Origin: Anthopleura xanthogrammica
Lineage: Eukaryota; Cnidaria; Anthozoa; Actiniaria; Actiniidae
Length of the DNA stretch: 64,000 bases
Direction: 5' to 3'
Assembly: GCA_964019055.1 (NCBI GenBank)
Contig: OZ025209.1
Span: 14,297,867 to 14,361,866 of the forward strand
The translations under genes were made by a program, and so were the position numbers. Numbering within the stretch: position 1 is the stretch's first letter; each line of letters starts with the position of its first letter. Below, piece by piece: positions 55,242 through 64,000 of this stretch. Under the pieces are notes generated by a model, which did not search any database, was not told the DNA's origin, and saw only the letters and a list, made by a program, of their open reading frames with translations.

Positions 55242-57502
55242 TCATATATCACTAAAAAGTACAAAATACATCTTTGGAATCCCAGTCAGATCTCCAGGGA
55301 TAGAAACCTCAAGGTTGTCGACGTAGCTTTCTATCTGCTCCTATTGAAAACAATGAGATAACAATGACAATTCGATAATAAATTAACCTAAAAGAAAATC
55401 AAACTGATGAGTTGTAATAGACCTTCACTGAATTCGCTGAGGTGACCACGAAACAATGGCTCCAAGTCGAGGTTGGACTTGATGAAATATAGTAAATGTA
55501 TGAACACATCAAGTCCAACCTCGACTTGGAGCCATTGTTTCGTGGTCACTCAAGCTAATTCGGGAAAGGTCTATTGCTGCTAATTTCTGCTGTTAAAAAA
55601 GATAGTGGTGGTGATCATAACAGTCATGTTATTTCAGACCAATACTAAATAAAAGGTACGGATCTCACTTTAGAGCAAAAGCAATAACATTCGATGATGA
55701 TGATGATCCATGATGATTACAGTGATATTGTTAGTAAAAAAAATGTAGCCGGTTAATTTATTAGAGACACATCAAATCATCAAATATAATCTTTTCTCCT
55801 TATGATATGATGGTGATGATGATGATGATGGCATACTTGATAATATAATAATAATAATAATATCGACTGGGTAGTTATATCATTACAGACTAATTATTAA
55901 GTATAAAATGCTAACATATACAGCAAGTATGACAGGATATATAATTGCTACCTTCTATTAACAATACTAGATGATAATGTTGATGAATGGTGATGATGAC
56001 TATGATGATGGCATAGGTGATAATAAGAATAGCTACAGAATTGCCATGATAAAGAGTATTTATCACTTACTATGGTCACTCTAGTTTCTTGCATGACTGG
56101 CATGCCCCTTGTTGATAATTGCTTGAAGAAAGAAAGATACATCAGATACTAAAGAAAGCATAGCTATAGAATTGTCATGATAAAGAGTATTTATCACTTA
56201 CTATGGTCACTCTAGATCTGGTACCACTAGTCTCTTGCATGACTGGCATGCCCCTTGTTGACAATTGCTTAAAGAAAGAAAGATACATCACATACTAAAG
56301 AAAGCATAGCTACAGGGCCGTAGCCAGACTTAAATGTTTATTGAGGCAATCGACCGCCATAGGCGGGAGCACATGGTGGGGGGGGGGGTAGGGGGGCATG
56401 CTCCCCTGAAAAATTTTGAAATTCAGACCCTCAGAAATGCGATTTCCACCGTTATGAGAGGCATTTGCAACATATTTATTGTATTAAAGTTATGACAATT
56501 TTGCACATTCTGGCAAAGAAAAAGAATTTGTTTGCATTCTGATTAAAGAATTAAAGAAAATTAAAAAAATAATATCCGAGTGAAATTTTACCGAGGCAAG
56601 TGCCTCGTTTGCCTCATCGTAGCTACGGCCCTGAGCTACAGAATTGTCATGATAAAGAGTTTTATCACTTACTAGGGTCTCTTGCATGACTGGGAAACCC
56701 CTTGCTGATAACTGTTGCAATTCTAGTTCCTTTTCCTGCAAAAAGGAAAAAACGATACATCGTATATTAATGAAAGCACAGCTAAAGCTTGCATCACTAG
56801 CATACCTCTGAAGGCTTGCAAAATTTCTGTGCCATTTACAATAAAAGTACCACAAAAGAAAGCCATTCCCCCTAGAATTCGTATAAGCAAAGCTTTGTTA
56901 AGAGTCATAGTCTGTAAGGATCAAGCAAATTTAGAAACCTCCGGCCAGTCAACCTGATGAAATCATAGCTAAAGCTTCCATAACTGGCATGCCCCTTAAG
57001 ACCTACAAAATGTTTTTGCAATTTCCTACAAAAGTACCACAAAAGAAAAGCTTTGTAAATTGGATATAAAACTGAGAACGAAAGAACACGTCTTGAATAA
57101 CCACTGCAAAAATGCAATACTTATATTGGAACTCTGAGGCTCTTGGATAACTGAAACCATCTTAAAAAAACTCAGTTGCCATCGTAGTACAAAACATGGC
57201 CCAGCAATAGGACAAATTGAACTTAAGAGAAAAGAAAAGATTGCCTTTCATTCATGAGATGGAAACATTAGCCTGCAGATCTTGTTCTGTCTACTAATGA
57301 TAATAAACTAGAAATATTTTAGAAAGAAGAACTTTTTCATTATAGTATGGCCGCCAATTCAAGATCGATATGGCAAATCTGACAAATGTTTTCTCAAATT
57401 TGACCAACTTGGCGGTTAGGAAAACTAACAATTATTTTTAAATGTTATTAGTGAAAGATTATGTACATTTCTTTTACAAATCAGTTAGTATAAACGTACC
57501 AT
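55242..57502 (-). CDS. U5 gene: small-exon RGMPV-family protein (predicted 93 aa)
   Basis: Minus-strand model: ATG (57502-57500), exons 56735-56673, 56267-56202, 56121-56071 and 55340-55242. Small exons read [21 protein letters not shown], then two beginning [13 protein letters not shown]. All are multiples of three, with GTAAGT donors. The terminal exon starts EQIESYVDNLEVSIPGDL but a 2-base deletion removes the family stop, so the frame continues 14 further codons to TGA at 55242. An in-frame TAG lies 12 bases before the ATG. A hAT-like element sits in the intron between the first two small exons. No known domain. Confidence 0.45.
55428..55572. mobile_element. Hairpin MITE in U5 (TAGACCTT ends)
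   Basis: Same insertion as in U2 and U3; arms GTGACCACGAAACAATGGCT and AGCCATTGTTTCGTGGTCAC are perfectly complementary here. Confidence 0.8.
56310..56637. mobile_element. hAT-like MITE (U5)
   Basis: Same TIRs (CAGGGCCGTAGC / GCTACGGCCCTG), same flanks and same intron position as the U4 copy, with a longer G run near 56375. Confidence 0.75.
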
Positions 57503-57745
57503 GGTATCGAGCTACGACTGCTAAAATATGGCGGACTGACGATGGAGATTTCCCAGAGACCTCTGCGAGTTGGAGGTCCGACTTCATGTTGGAGGTTCTT
57601 GAGTTTACGTAATGAAAACATGGCCGAACCTCCTTTCCTCGTGCTTCATCGATTCATGTACAAGTTGGTCGTCCTTGACAGGTTAACTCTCACAACGTTT
57701 TGTTACGTGTTGCATCCTTCTTCCTCGGCTTGAACTTACTGAGCC

Positions 57746-60083
57746 CTGTGTTAAAAAAAATAAATGATTATATTAAAATATTCTTAAAAGTTACTCTTCA
57801 TTAGCAGTTCGGTTTGAGGAATGAACGATTAAAAAAATTGAACGTCTTCAGTAAAAGTTCGAAGCAACGCCATAAATGCGCAATAAAAGTTGGAAAAAAC
57901 GATTGATATTCCGCCATTTGATATTCCTCCATTCCAACATATTCAAAAGGGCGATCTCTAAAACCATGTCTTCACTCATTTCTAAATTATTCAGTTTGTC
58001 GATAATAAAGTATGGTGTAAAATCCTTCTTCGGCGAACATTCATCGAACATTGTCATTTTTGCTTCGTTGTTTTGAAATCTGCATAATTCTCTTCGTTAC
58101 TCTTCACTTTGTGGTGCTTTCAAAACCCCAATCTAACTACGCAGTTCTTTTTTCGTTCAACTTACCCGAATGTAAAACTGGCATAAGTATTTCGCCATTA
58201 TATCACTTGTTCAATCGATGCCGACTCTTTTTCCCGTTACACAAGTGCTCCCAATCTTCGATTCCTATGTTAAAACAAAAATGAGATATTTTTCAGAGCA
58301 TACTAATGGCGACATACTCAATGTCATTTAGCAGTAAGAAAACTGGTCCAGTAAACGAAAAACTTGAAAATGTCTTACTTTTTGCAACGGCGTTGTTAAC
58401 CATTCCCGAATCAGTGAGTCTGCATGCAAGCGTCTTCCATCTATCGACTACTAGATATTATCGCTAAAAATCTTTCAGTACAAACTTGTTAGCGGCTCTG
58501 TTTGGCACAACACATCTCTAAAACAACCGTTGAACCAATGTGAGGATATCTACTAGTTTGTAGCAGCACACTTATATAATTAGAATTAGAAGAAATATTC
58601 CCTTTCGACGAAACTTCAATAAAACGAAAAAATTATTCCATATAATTTTCAACATTCATTCCGTTGAACCAATGTGAGGATATCTACTAGTTTGTAGCAG
58701 CACACTTATATAATTAGAATTAGAAGAAATATTCCCTTTCGACGAAACTTCAATAAAACGAAAAAATTATTCCATATTTTTTCCGAATAAATGCAAAATG
58801 ATAAGAAAAGAAAAAAAAAACACCTGCAATTTTGTCTTACTAACTTCTGTCATCTTATTAAAACAAATTATTCCAAAGTTTTGATTGGTCTATTTTTTAT
58901 ATATATTATTAAAATAGATATGATTAATATAATAAATGTCCGTTTATGCTCTCTATTAGCTTTCTCATTGGTCCACGATATGCATAAAACAAAAAGCAGG
59001 ATATTCATATCGCTATGTTTACTCTTTTCTTTCTTTGAGAAATATAAAGTTTCAATCATACTAACGCTTTAGCCTGTGGGCAGCCCGACCGTTTAAAGTA
59101 TTCCATAGGAAGCATGCATAATACTGACGTCTAGTCACCGCGGCGGCAAATTTAAGCTCGTGAAATTTTCCAACACTATATGATTCAATACTTTTGACGT
59201 TGCCCCTGAAAGCATGCACATTTCAACGACAAAACTTCGTGACAAAACTTCGGTCGTTCCAAGCTCAACTTAGAAGCGTAGTAAGAAACAGTCATATACT
59301 TTAGTACATATTTGCTTTGACACTCATGAAACCTAAATGCAGCTCAAGTTTTACCCCAAAACGAGCAAATCTATGCCGCTTTCGTGGAGTCTCCCAGATA
59401 GGAGTAAGCTTAGCCTGAGTTCAGGCTCTCCGCTTCGAAGGCCTGATACTCAAGGCTTAACTGGTTTGGTTTAAATAATTTGTTTCTTTTTCTTTGAGAA
59501 TTAAAACATCCAAATTCCATAAACCCGTCATGTTGTGACTTATTTCGATTACTATAAACAGTGACCAATCGCATATTTTTGAAATCGTTTTGTAATGTGG
59601 TTTTCAATAGTGCTTTCGACCCTTTTCTGTAGACGCTTTATACAGAACAAGATCTACGAATGATTTTGGGCGAACAAACAATACTTTTTGGGGGGAAAAG
59701 ACAAAATAAACTAAGTAAATGCATGGATATAAAAAAACTTCGCTAAAATAACAATGAGAGTTTATCAGGTCTTGCGTAACATTTTAAATCTTAATCCAAC
59801 AAAAACGAAAATATAATATTTGAAAAGGGCATACCAAAATTAGTAAAAATGGAAAGTTCGAAGTAGTGTTATTGGACCACTTGTTTCCTTTGGGCTTCCT
59901 GTGGAAAGAGTTACTCAGGGACACTCTTACCACACGATGACATAGTAGCTATGTCAGGCAGTAGCCATAAAAATCACTCGTCACGTGTTAAAAAGTCGAC
60001 AGCAGCCTAAAACTGTTGTTAAAAGTATCAAAACCCATTAAATGTATGTCTTCGAATTTTATGAAATGAAAATAAAAGTACAT
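57746..60083. other. U5 upstream region
   Basis: Contains the noncoding exon (58265-58166 minus), the conserved plus-strand frame near 58306, a direct duplication of about 110 bases (58535-58655 and 58660-58770, GAACCAATGTGAGGATATCT...), and the blocks shared with U1 and U4 (59120-59430) and with all units (from 60000). No recognised gene. Confidence 0.5.
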
Positions 60084-60884
60084 TATTAGTCCAGTCATCC
60101 TGTGGAATTAAGGGGGTGGGGTTTAAAAAAATTGCAACAGAATTTTTTTCAATGCTATTCGATCAAGACAAGTAACCTAAACAACATACTAAAAGTCCCA
60201 AAAAATCCCAATGGTGGAAGAAGGTGAAAAACGACTTTAAAGTTATGGCCTGGCACCACAGGAAGCCCAACCTTTGAAAATATATGTTTATTCATTTAAG
60301 AACACTTTTGCAGTCATTCTATCTTAAATATTCTTATCTTTTTGTCTTTATTATCCTCCCAAAATAATTAGAAATACAAATTATATGTTAATTATGATAA
60401 TATGTTTGAAAAATGGAGTCTAATTTTGTTACCACAGGAATCCCAATTCGCGGAAAATGTTTATATTAATTTCATGGCAAAAACCGCTCAATATGTCTGA
60501 TTTAATAAAAAAAATATCAAATATAGAGGTGAATTGAATATTTTAAAGGCTCATCAATCCCATCAGGTAGGTTAAATAATCCTAAACAGTCAATTATGAA
60601 AGAAATTCTTTTCCAGGCCCACTCGGATTCTCATAGTAACGCCTGGTGTTTTTTTTTGATTTACTGAATTCTCTGTAAGTAGATTAGAAGTTCAACCGAT
60701 TTTGCTGTTTATTTTGCTGCCCTTTAACCTGTTTTTGGTGAGTACTTATTACAGAGAAATATAACCATTATTTCTACTGACTTTTAATGGTACTGATGTT
60801 TATATTTTGTTGAATTTTTAAATAGTTTGATAAATCGAAAGAGTCCATAGATGGAAGGCATGTAGCCAAGCAGTAATTAACAAT

Positions 60885-61170
60885 TAGTCCTCGAGTCCGA
60901 ATGGTCTACGAGTCAATAGCCCATGAGGCCGAAGGCCGAATGGGCTATTGACTCGTAGGCCATGAGGGCGAGAGGTCTAATTGTTTTAGTAAAAACCTAC
61001 TAATCGGTCCAATAAAAGGATGCAAAAAGTTTTGGATTTTGCTTTAAATATATTTTTTTTGGTTTTCAAAACCGGCGCTTTTCGCTACTAGAGGTCTATC
61101 ACTAATAGACCCCTAGTAGCTCAGCCAATCACAGGGCTCGATTGGTGATAGACCATTAGTAGGTTTTTTC
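60885..61170. repeat. Nested hairpins inside the transposon
   Basis: CTACGAGTCAATAGCCCAT faces ATGGGCTATTGACTCGTAG (about 60910-60960). A second palindromic unit, AAAACCTACTAAT facing ATTAGTAGGTTTT with GGTCTATCACTAATAGACC inside, spans about 60993-61168. They look like small palindromic elements inserted upstream of the ORF. Confidence 0.75.
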
Positions 61171-61209
61171 TAATGAGGTTTAGTTCATAACAGCTATCAG
61201 CTGGCCGGT

Positions 61210-61590
61210 ATGAATAGATGTGTCTTCTGTGATGAGGAATTGACCAATGGTCAGCAAACTTCGCTTTTAGGTCAGAAGGGTGTTGATGGTATAAATAAAG
61301 TTGGGGATGTGAAAATCTATGTAGAAGTTGGTCAAATTGTTCACACATTATGTAGACGTAACTTCTGTCGCCGGCCAGGCCAATCAGTGTTAATACAAGC
61401 TCAATCAGAAAATCCACACATCTCTGCTTTATCTAGTCGACGTTCCACCAAACCGCGATTTGCTTTCAACGAGCATTGTTTCTTATGTGGGAATCCAGCC
61501 AAATTTGATGGCAGAAAAAAAGGGTTTGAAGTTACACCAGTACGAACTATCGACTTCCAAAATTCTATCCATCAAACATGTAAAGAAAGA
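61210..61590 (+). pseudogene. Cysteine-rich transposon ORF, N-terminal part
   Basis: Starts MNRCVFCDEELTNGQ and contains paired cysteines CVFC, CRRNFC and CFLCGNPAKFDGRKKG, a zinc-binding pattern. It is open to TCKER, where a nested insertion breaks it; the stop at 61618 belongs to that insertion. I associate this protein type with repeated uncharacterised cnidarian ORFs; this is memory, not a search. The frame resumes at 62037 with NDEWAETVLGRIEF. Confidence 0.75.
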
Positions 61591-62024
61591 TATGAATATG
61601 AGGACCGCGTAGCACTGTGAAATACATAGAAAGGAAATAAGTTAAAGTTATAGTGCTAAGAGAAACGAGGTTATTCCGGGCGAAAAACCCTTGGAAATAA
61701 ATTCGGAAAAATTAATTCCGACCTCGATAGGTCGATAGATAACTTTAACTTATTTCCTTTCTATGTATTTCACAGTGCTACGCGGTCCTCATATTCATAT
61801 CTTTACATTTCAAATACCGCGAAACTAACATCTAATTTCACCCCGGTTTGCTCCCAGTTCGACCTTTAGCTCAGCTGGTAGAGCGTCGGTGTACAAATCC
61901 GAAGGCCGTGGGTTCGAATCCTATCGAGGTCGGAATTAATTTTTCCGAATTTATTTCCAAGGGTTTTTCGCCCGGAATAACCTCGTTTCTCTTAGCACTA
62001 TAACTTTAACTTATTTCCTTTCTA
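61591..62024. mobile_element. Nested insertion with inverted repeats and a tRNA-like gene
   Basis: Flanked by the 12-bp direct repeat TGTAAAGAAAGA (61579-61590 and 62025-62036). 61628-61737 is the reverse complement of 61918-62027, and 61585-61640 is echoed in reverse at about 61755-61820. The tRNA-like sequence sits between the arms. It interrupts the transposon ORF precisely. Confidence 0.75.
61860..61932 (+). tRNA. tRNA-like gene or pseudogene (anticodon ACA if standard fold)
   Basis: Acceptor arms CGACCTT and GAGGTCG pair (one T-G). The D arm GCTCAGCTGGTAGAGC is complete, the A box is TAGCTCAGCTGG and the B box is GGTTCGAATCC. The anticodon stem TCGG/CCGA closes with one T-T mismatch below the loop GTACAAA, giving anticodon ACA. 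The T stem is imperfect and one extra base precedes the 3' acceptor arm. ACA is an unusual anticodon, so a tRNA pseudogene or the head of a retroposon is more likely than a working tRNA. Confidence 0.6.
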
Positions 62025-62036
62025 TGTAAAGAAAGA

Positions 62037-63197
62037 AATGATGAGTGGGCAGAGACTGTTTTAGGTAGAATAGAGTTTGCCAGAGACCTCCATGCAGTGG
62101 ATGCAGTTTACCATCAACCATGTAGCATCAATTTTAGAACTGGCAAGCAAATCCCAAACTCAATATGCTTGTGAAAGTTCTAAATTGCCACGGTTTGGAA
62201 GGCCAATTGATCAAGCCAAAATCGATGCCTTTCTTAAAGTAGCCGAATACCTAGAACAAAGTGAAGAAGAACAAATGACTATCACCAGTCTATGTAACAA
62301 GATGCAAGAATACCTGCAAGGATCTGGTGAAGAGGCTTATGGTACGCAGTATATGAAGAACAAGCTTTTAGAGCATTTTGGTAACAAAGTTGTGGTAACA
62401 ACGATAAAAAATGTAGCTAGTGTAGTTACATTACACCACACCGCCACCTCAATAATTAATGAGTTTTATCAGCAACCAAAAGAGGAGGATGATGAAGTAG
62501 AAAAAGTGCGTTTAGTTGAAGCAGCTGCAAAACTCATCAAGACCGAGATTTTTAAGTTAAAAGCTGATAATGACCACTATATCCATCAATTGATGAAATG
62601 TCTTCTCTAGATCAAGCCACAGAGTTCATTCCGAAGCTATTGCAAAAGTTTCTTAGCGTCATCATTAAAAGTAAAGGTGCTGAGCTAAAACGCGCTTCAC
62701 TTGGCCAAGCAATCACTCAGGCAGCAAGACCAAAAGGAATTATTGCGCCCCTACAACTTGGACTTGCCATTCAAATGCATCATCACTTTGCGTCAAAGTT
62801 TTTGATTGACTCATTACACTCACACGGATTTTGTTCATCGTACACGCTTGTTCAGGCATTTGAAAGAAATGCTGCAGCTTTACGTGGAACTGATATTCCA
62901 GGTTGGACAAGAGAGCGGTTCCTCCAATATGCAGCCGACAATGTAGATCACAATACCAGGACCTTGGATGGCTCGGGGACATTTCATGGTATGGGAATCA
63001 TTGCCACTGTAACTCGTGGTACCAAATCAACCCAAAAAATCCCTAAGCGGTCTGTCACAAATATGGAATTATCTGCAGCTGGAGCAATTCCCATTCGTTA
63101 TTACAAAGGGTCAAGTGAATGTTCAACTCTGCTATACAAAGATCTGGAAAATCTTCAAGTACAAGTGGGCCTGGAAAAGAATTTCTTTCATAATTGA
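62037..63197 (+). pseudogene. Cysteine-rich transposon ORF, C-terminal part
   Basis: Resumes after the nested insertion as NDEWAETVLGRIEFARDLHA, with at least two frameshifts: near 62150 (before TQYACESSKLPRFGRP) and near 62575 (before DEMSSLDQATEFIPKLL). Recognisable stretches include EEAYGTQYMKNKLLEHFG, LHHTATSIINEFY, KRASLGQAITQAARPKGI and DNVDHNTRTLDGSGTFHGM. The last frame runs into the right TIR and stops at 63195, so the protein is truncated by the element end. No catalytic triad was recognised. Confidence 0.75.
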
Positions 63198-63690
63198 CTG
63201 TTTAGGATTATTTAACCTACCTGATGGGATTGATGAGCCTTTAAAATATTCAATTCACCTCTATATTTGATATTTTTTTTATTAAATCAGACATATTGAG
63301 CGGTTTTTGCCATGAAATTAATATAAACATTTTCCGCGAATTGGGGTTCCTGTGGTAACAAAATTAGACTCCATTTTTCAAACATATTATCATAATTAAC
63401 ATATAATTTGTATTTCTAATTATTTTGGGAGGATAATAAAGACAAAAAGATAAGAATATTTAAGATAGAATGACTGCAAAAGTGTTCTTAAATGAATAAA
63501 CATATATTTTCAAAGGTTGGGCTTCCTGTGGTGCCAGGCCATAACTTTAAAGTCGTTTTTCACCTTCTTCCACCATTGGGATTTTTTGGGACTTTTAGTA
63601 TGTTGTTTAGGTTACTTGTCTTGATCGAATAGCATTGAAAAAAATTCTGTTGCAATTTTTTTGAACCCTAGCCCTAAAATGACTGGACTA

Positions 63691-64000
63691 TATTAAGAAA
63701 AAGCCGTTCTGAGGTTGAGGAAGGGACTGTGCACGAGTGTAGAAATATTTATATAATTAAAAAACAAATTCCATCACATGAAAGAGCACACTAAAATTAT
63801 TAAGTTTACCGAGTTTTAGAATATTTGGGCAAAGATTGACTGATAATCAGGCTTTAAACAAATCTTTAAAATACAAGAGAGAATGCCTGGTTATGGGGGA
63901 CACTGTCCTCATGCAAGCCTCATACAGTCTATCTTATCTTTGACTTACTCAGTATGTTTTCATCCAGACTTGGTAATAATACTAATATTAGTATGGTCTT
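63691..64000. other. U5 continues beyond the window
   Basis: Resumes the block shared by all units (AAGAAAAAGCCGTTCTGAGG), interrupted at 60086 by the transposon. The window ends at AATATTAGTATGGTCTT, just before the position of the fold-back MITE in U1 and U2. Confidence 0.9.

Larger units (their letters stand above)
60087..63690. mobile_element. 3.6-kb DNA transposon with about 530-bp TIRs
   Basis: Flanked by TAT (60084-60086 and 63691-63693); removing the element restores ACATTATTAAG, the sequence of the other U units. Ends TAGTCCAGTCA and TGACTGGACTA. The TIRs run 60087-60622 and 63165-63690 and match over nearly their whole length. Inside are hairpins at 60885-61170, a broken cysteine-rich ORF and a nested tRNA-bearing insertion. 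The 3-bp duplication resembles PIF/Harbinger-type targets, but no DDE transposase motif was recognised, so the superfamily is open. Confidence 0.9.
24475..64000. repeat. Five tandem U units (segmental array)
   Basis: Five direct copies: U1 24475-30850, U2 30851-38670, U3 38671-47127, U4 47128-55197 and U5 from 55198 to beyond the window. Each starts with the terminal exon of a minus-strand gene, passes GATGAT/TAATAA simple repeats, small exons, the ATG exon, noncoding upstream exons and a conserved intergenic block, and ends in a 120-bp tandem repeat followed by GAAATGAAGGCTTTGTTACT. Length differences are explained by private insertions, by the exon array in U2 and by alternative upstream modules. 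Confidence 0.93.

Noticed and set aside
62740..62982. 80-codon minus-strand frame
   Set aside because: It is the shadow of the cysteine-rich transposon ORF on the plus strand.

Overview
The window looks like nuclear DNA of an animal, most likely an anthozoan cnidarian (coral or sea anemone). The reasons are spliced genes with short GT-AG introns, a large cadherin/EGF receptor gene, AT-rich intergenic DNA, CR1-like, tRNA-SINE and many MITE-type elements, and a cysteine-rich transposon ORF of a kind I associate with cnidarian genomes. The taxonomic call is inference. No bacterial-style operon, CRISPR or phage gene is present.

Layout. (1) 1-9510: a tandem segmental duplication (1-1977 matches 6986-8975). 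Each copy runs into a 40-bp minisatellite, long in the first copy (about 3.1 kb) and short in the second (about 0.5 kb). A 20-bp BamHI-type minisatellite and a poly-G run lie between them. (2) 10313-24180: one large plus-strand gene. Twelve coding exons splice in frame to a predicted 2650-residue type I membrane protein: signal peptide, YWTD beta-propeller, six EGF domains, a sushi domain, about 15 cadherin repeats, about six EGF modules, one transmembrane helix and a cytoplasmic tail with three NPxY motifs. It combines an LRP-like N-terminus and tail with a cadherin ectodomain. (3) 24475-64000: five head-to-tail copies (U1-U5, 6.4-8.5 kb each) of a minus-strand locus, convergent with the receptor gene.

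Each U locus has conserved splice sites for a 5' noncoding exon and for an exon that ends exactly on an ATG. A variable set of small phase-0 exons (51-75 nt) follows, most sharing the core LS-x-(R/K)G-(M/L/F)-P-V-(M/V)-(Q/E). A terminal exon ends in a peptide close to [13 protein letters not shown]. In U2 the small exon has become a 150-bp tandem array: 13 exons of 66-69 nt separated by 81-nt introns, all nearly identical and all in frame. This exon-cassette minisatellite, and the family it belongs to, is the best candidate here for an undescribed system. Predicted products are 61-317 residues with no recognised domain or signal peptide.

The U copies are mosaics. A 394-bp fold-back element is shared by U1 and U2, a 152-bp hairpin element by U2, U3 and U5, a hAT-like element by U4 and U5, and the 5' flanking module by U2 and U3 against U1, U4 and U5. 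No single duplication tree fits, so unequal exchange or gene conversion is likely. Private insertions include a CR1-like retrotransposon and two TTAA-flanked MITEs in U4, an 858-bp TIR element and a GC-rich element in U3, and in U5 a 3.6-kb transposon with about 530-bp TIRs, a broken cysteine-rich ORF and a nested tRNA-like insertion.
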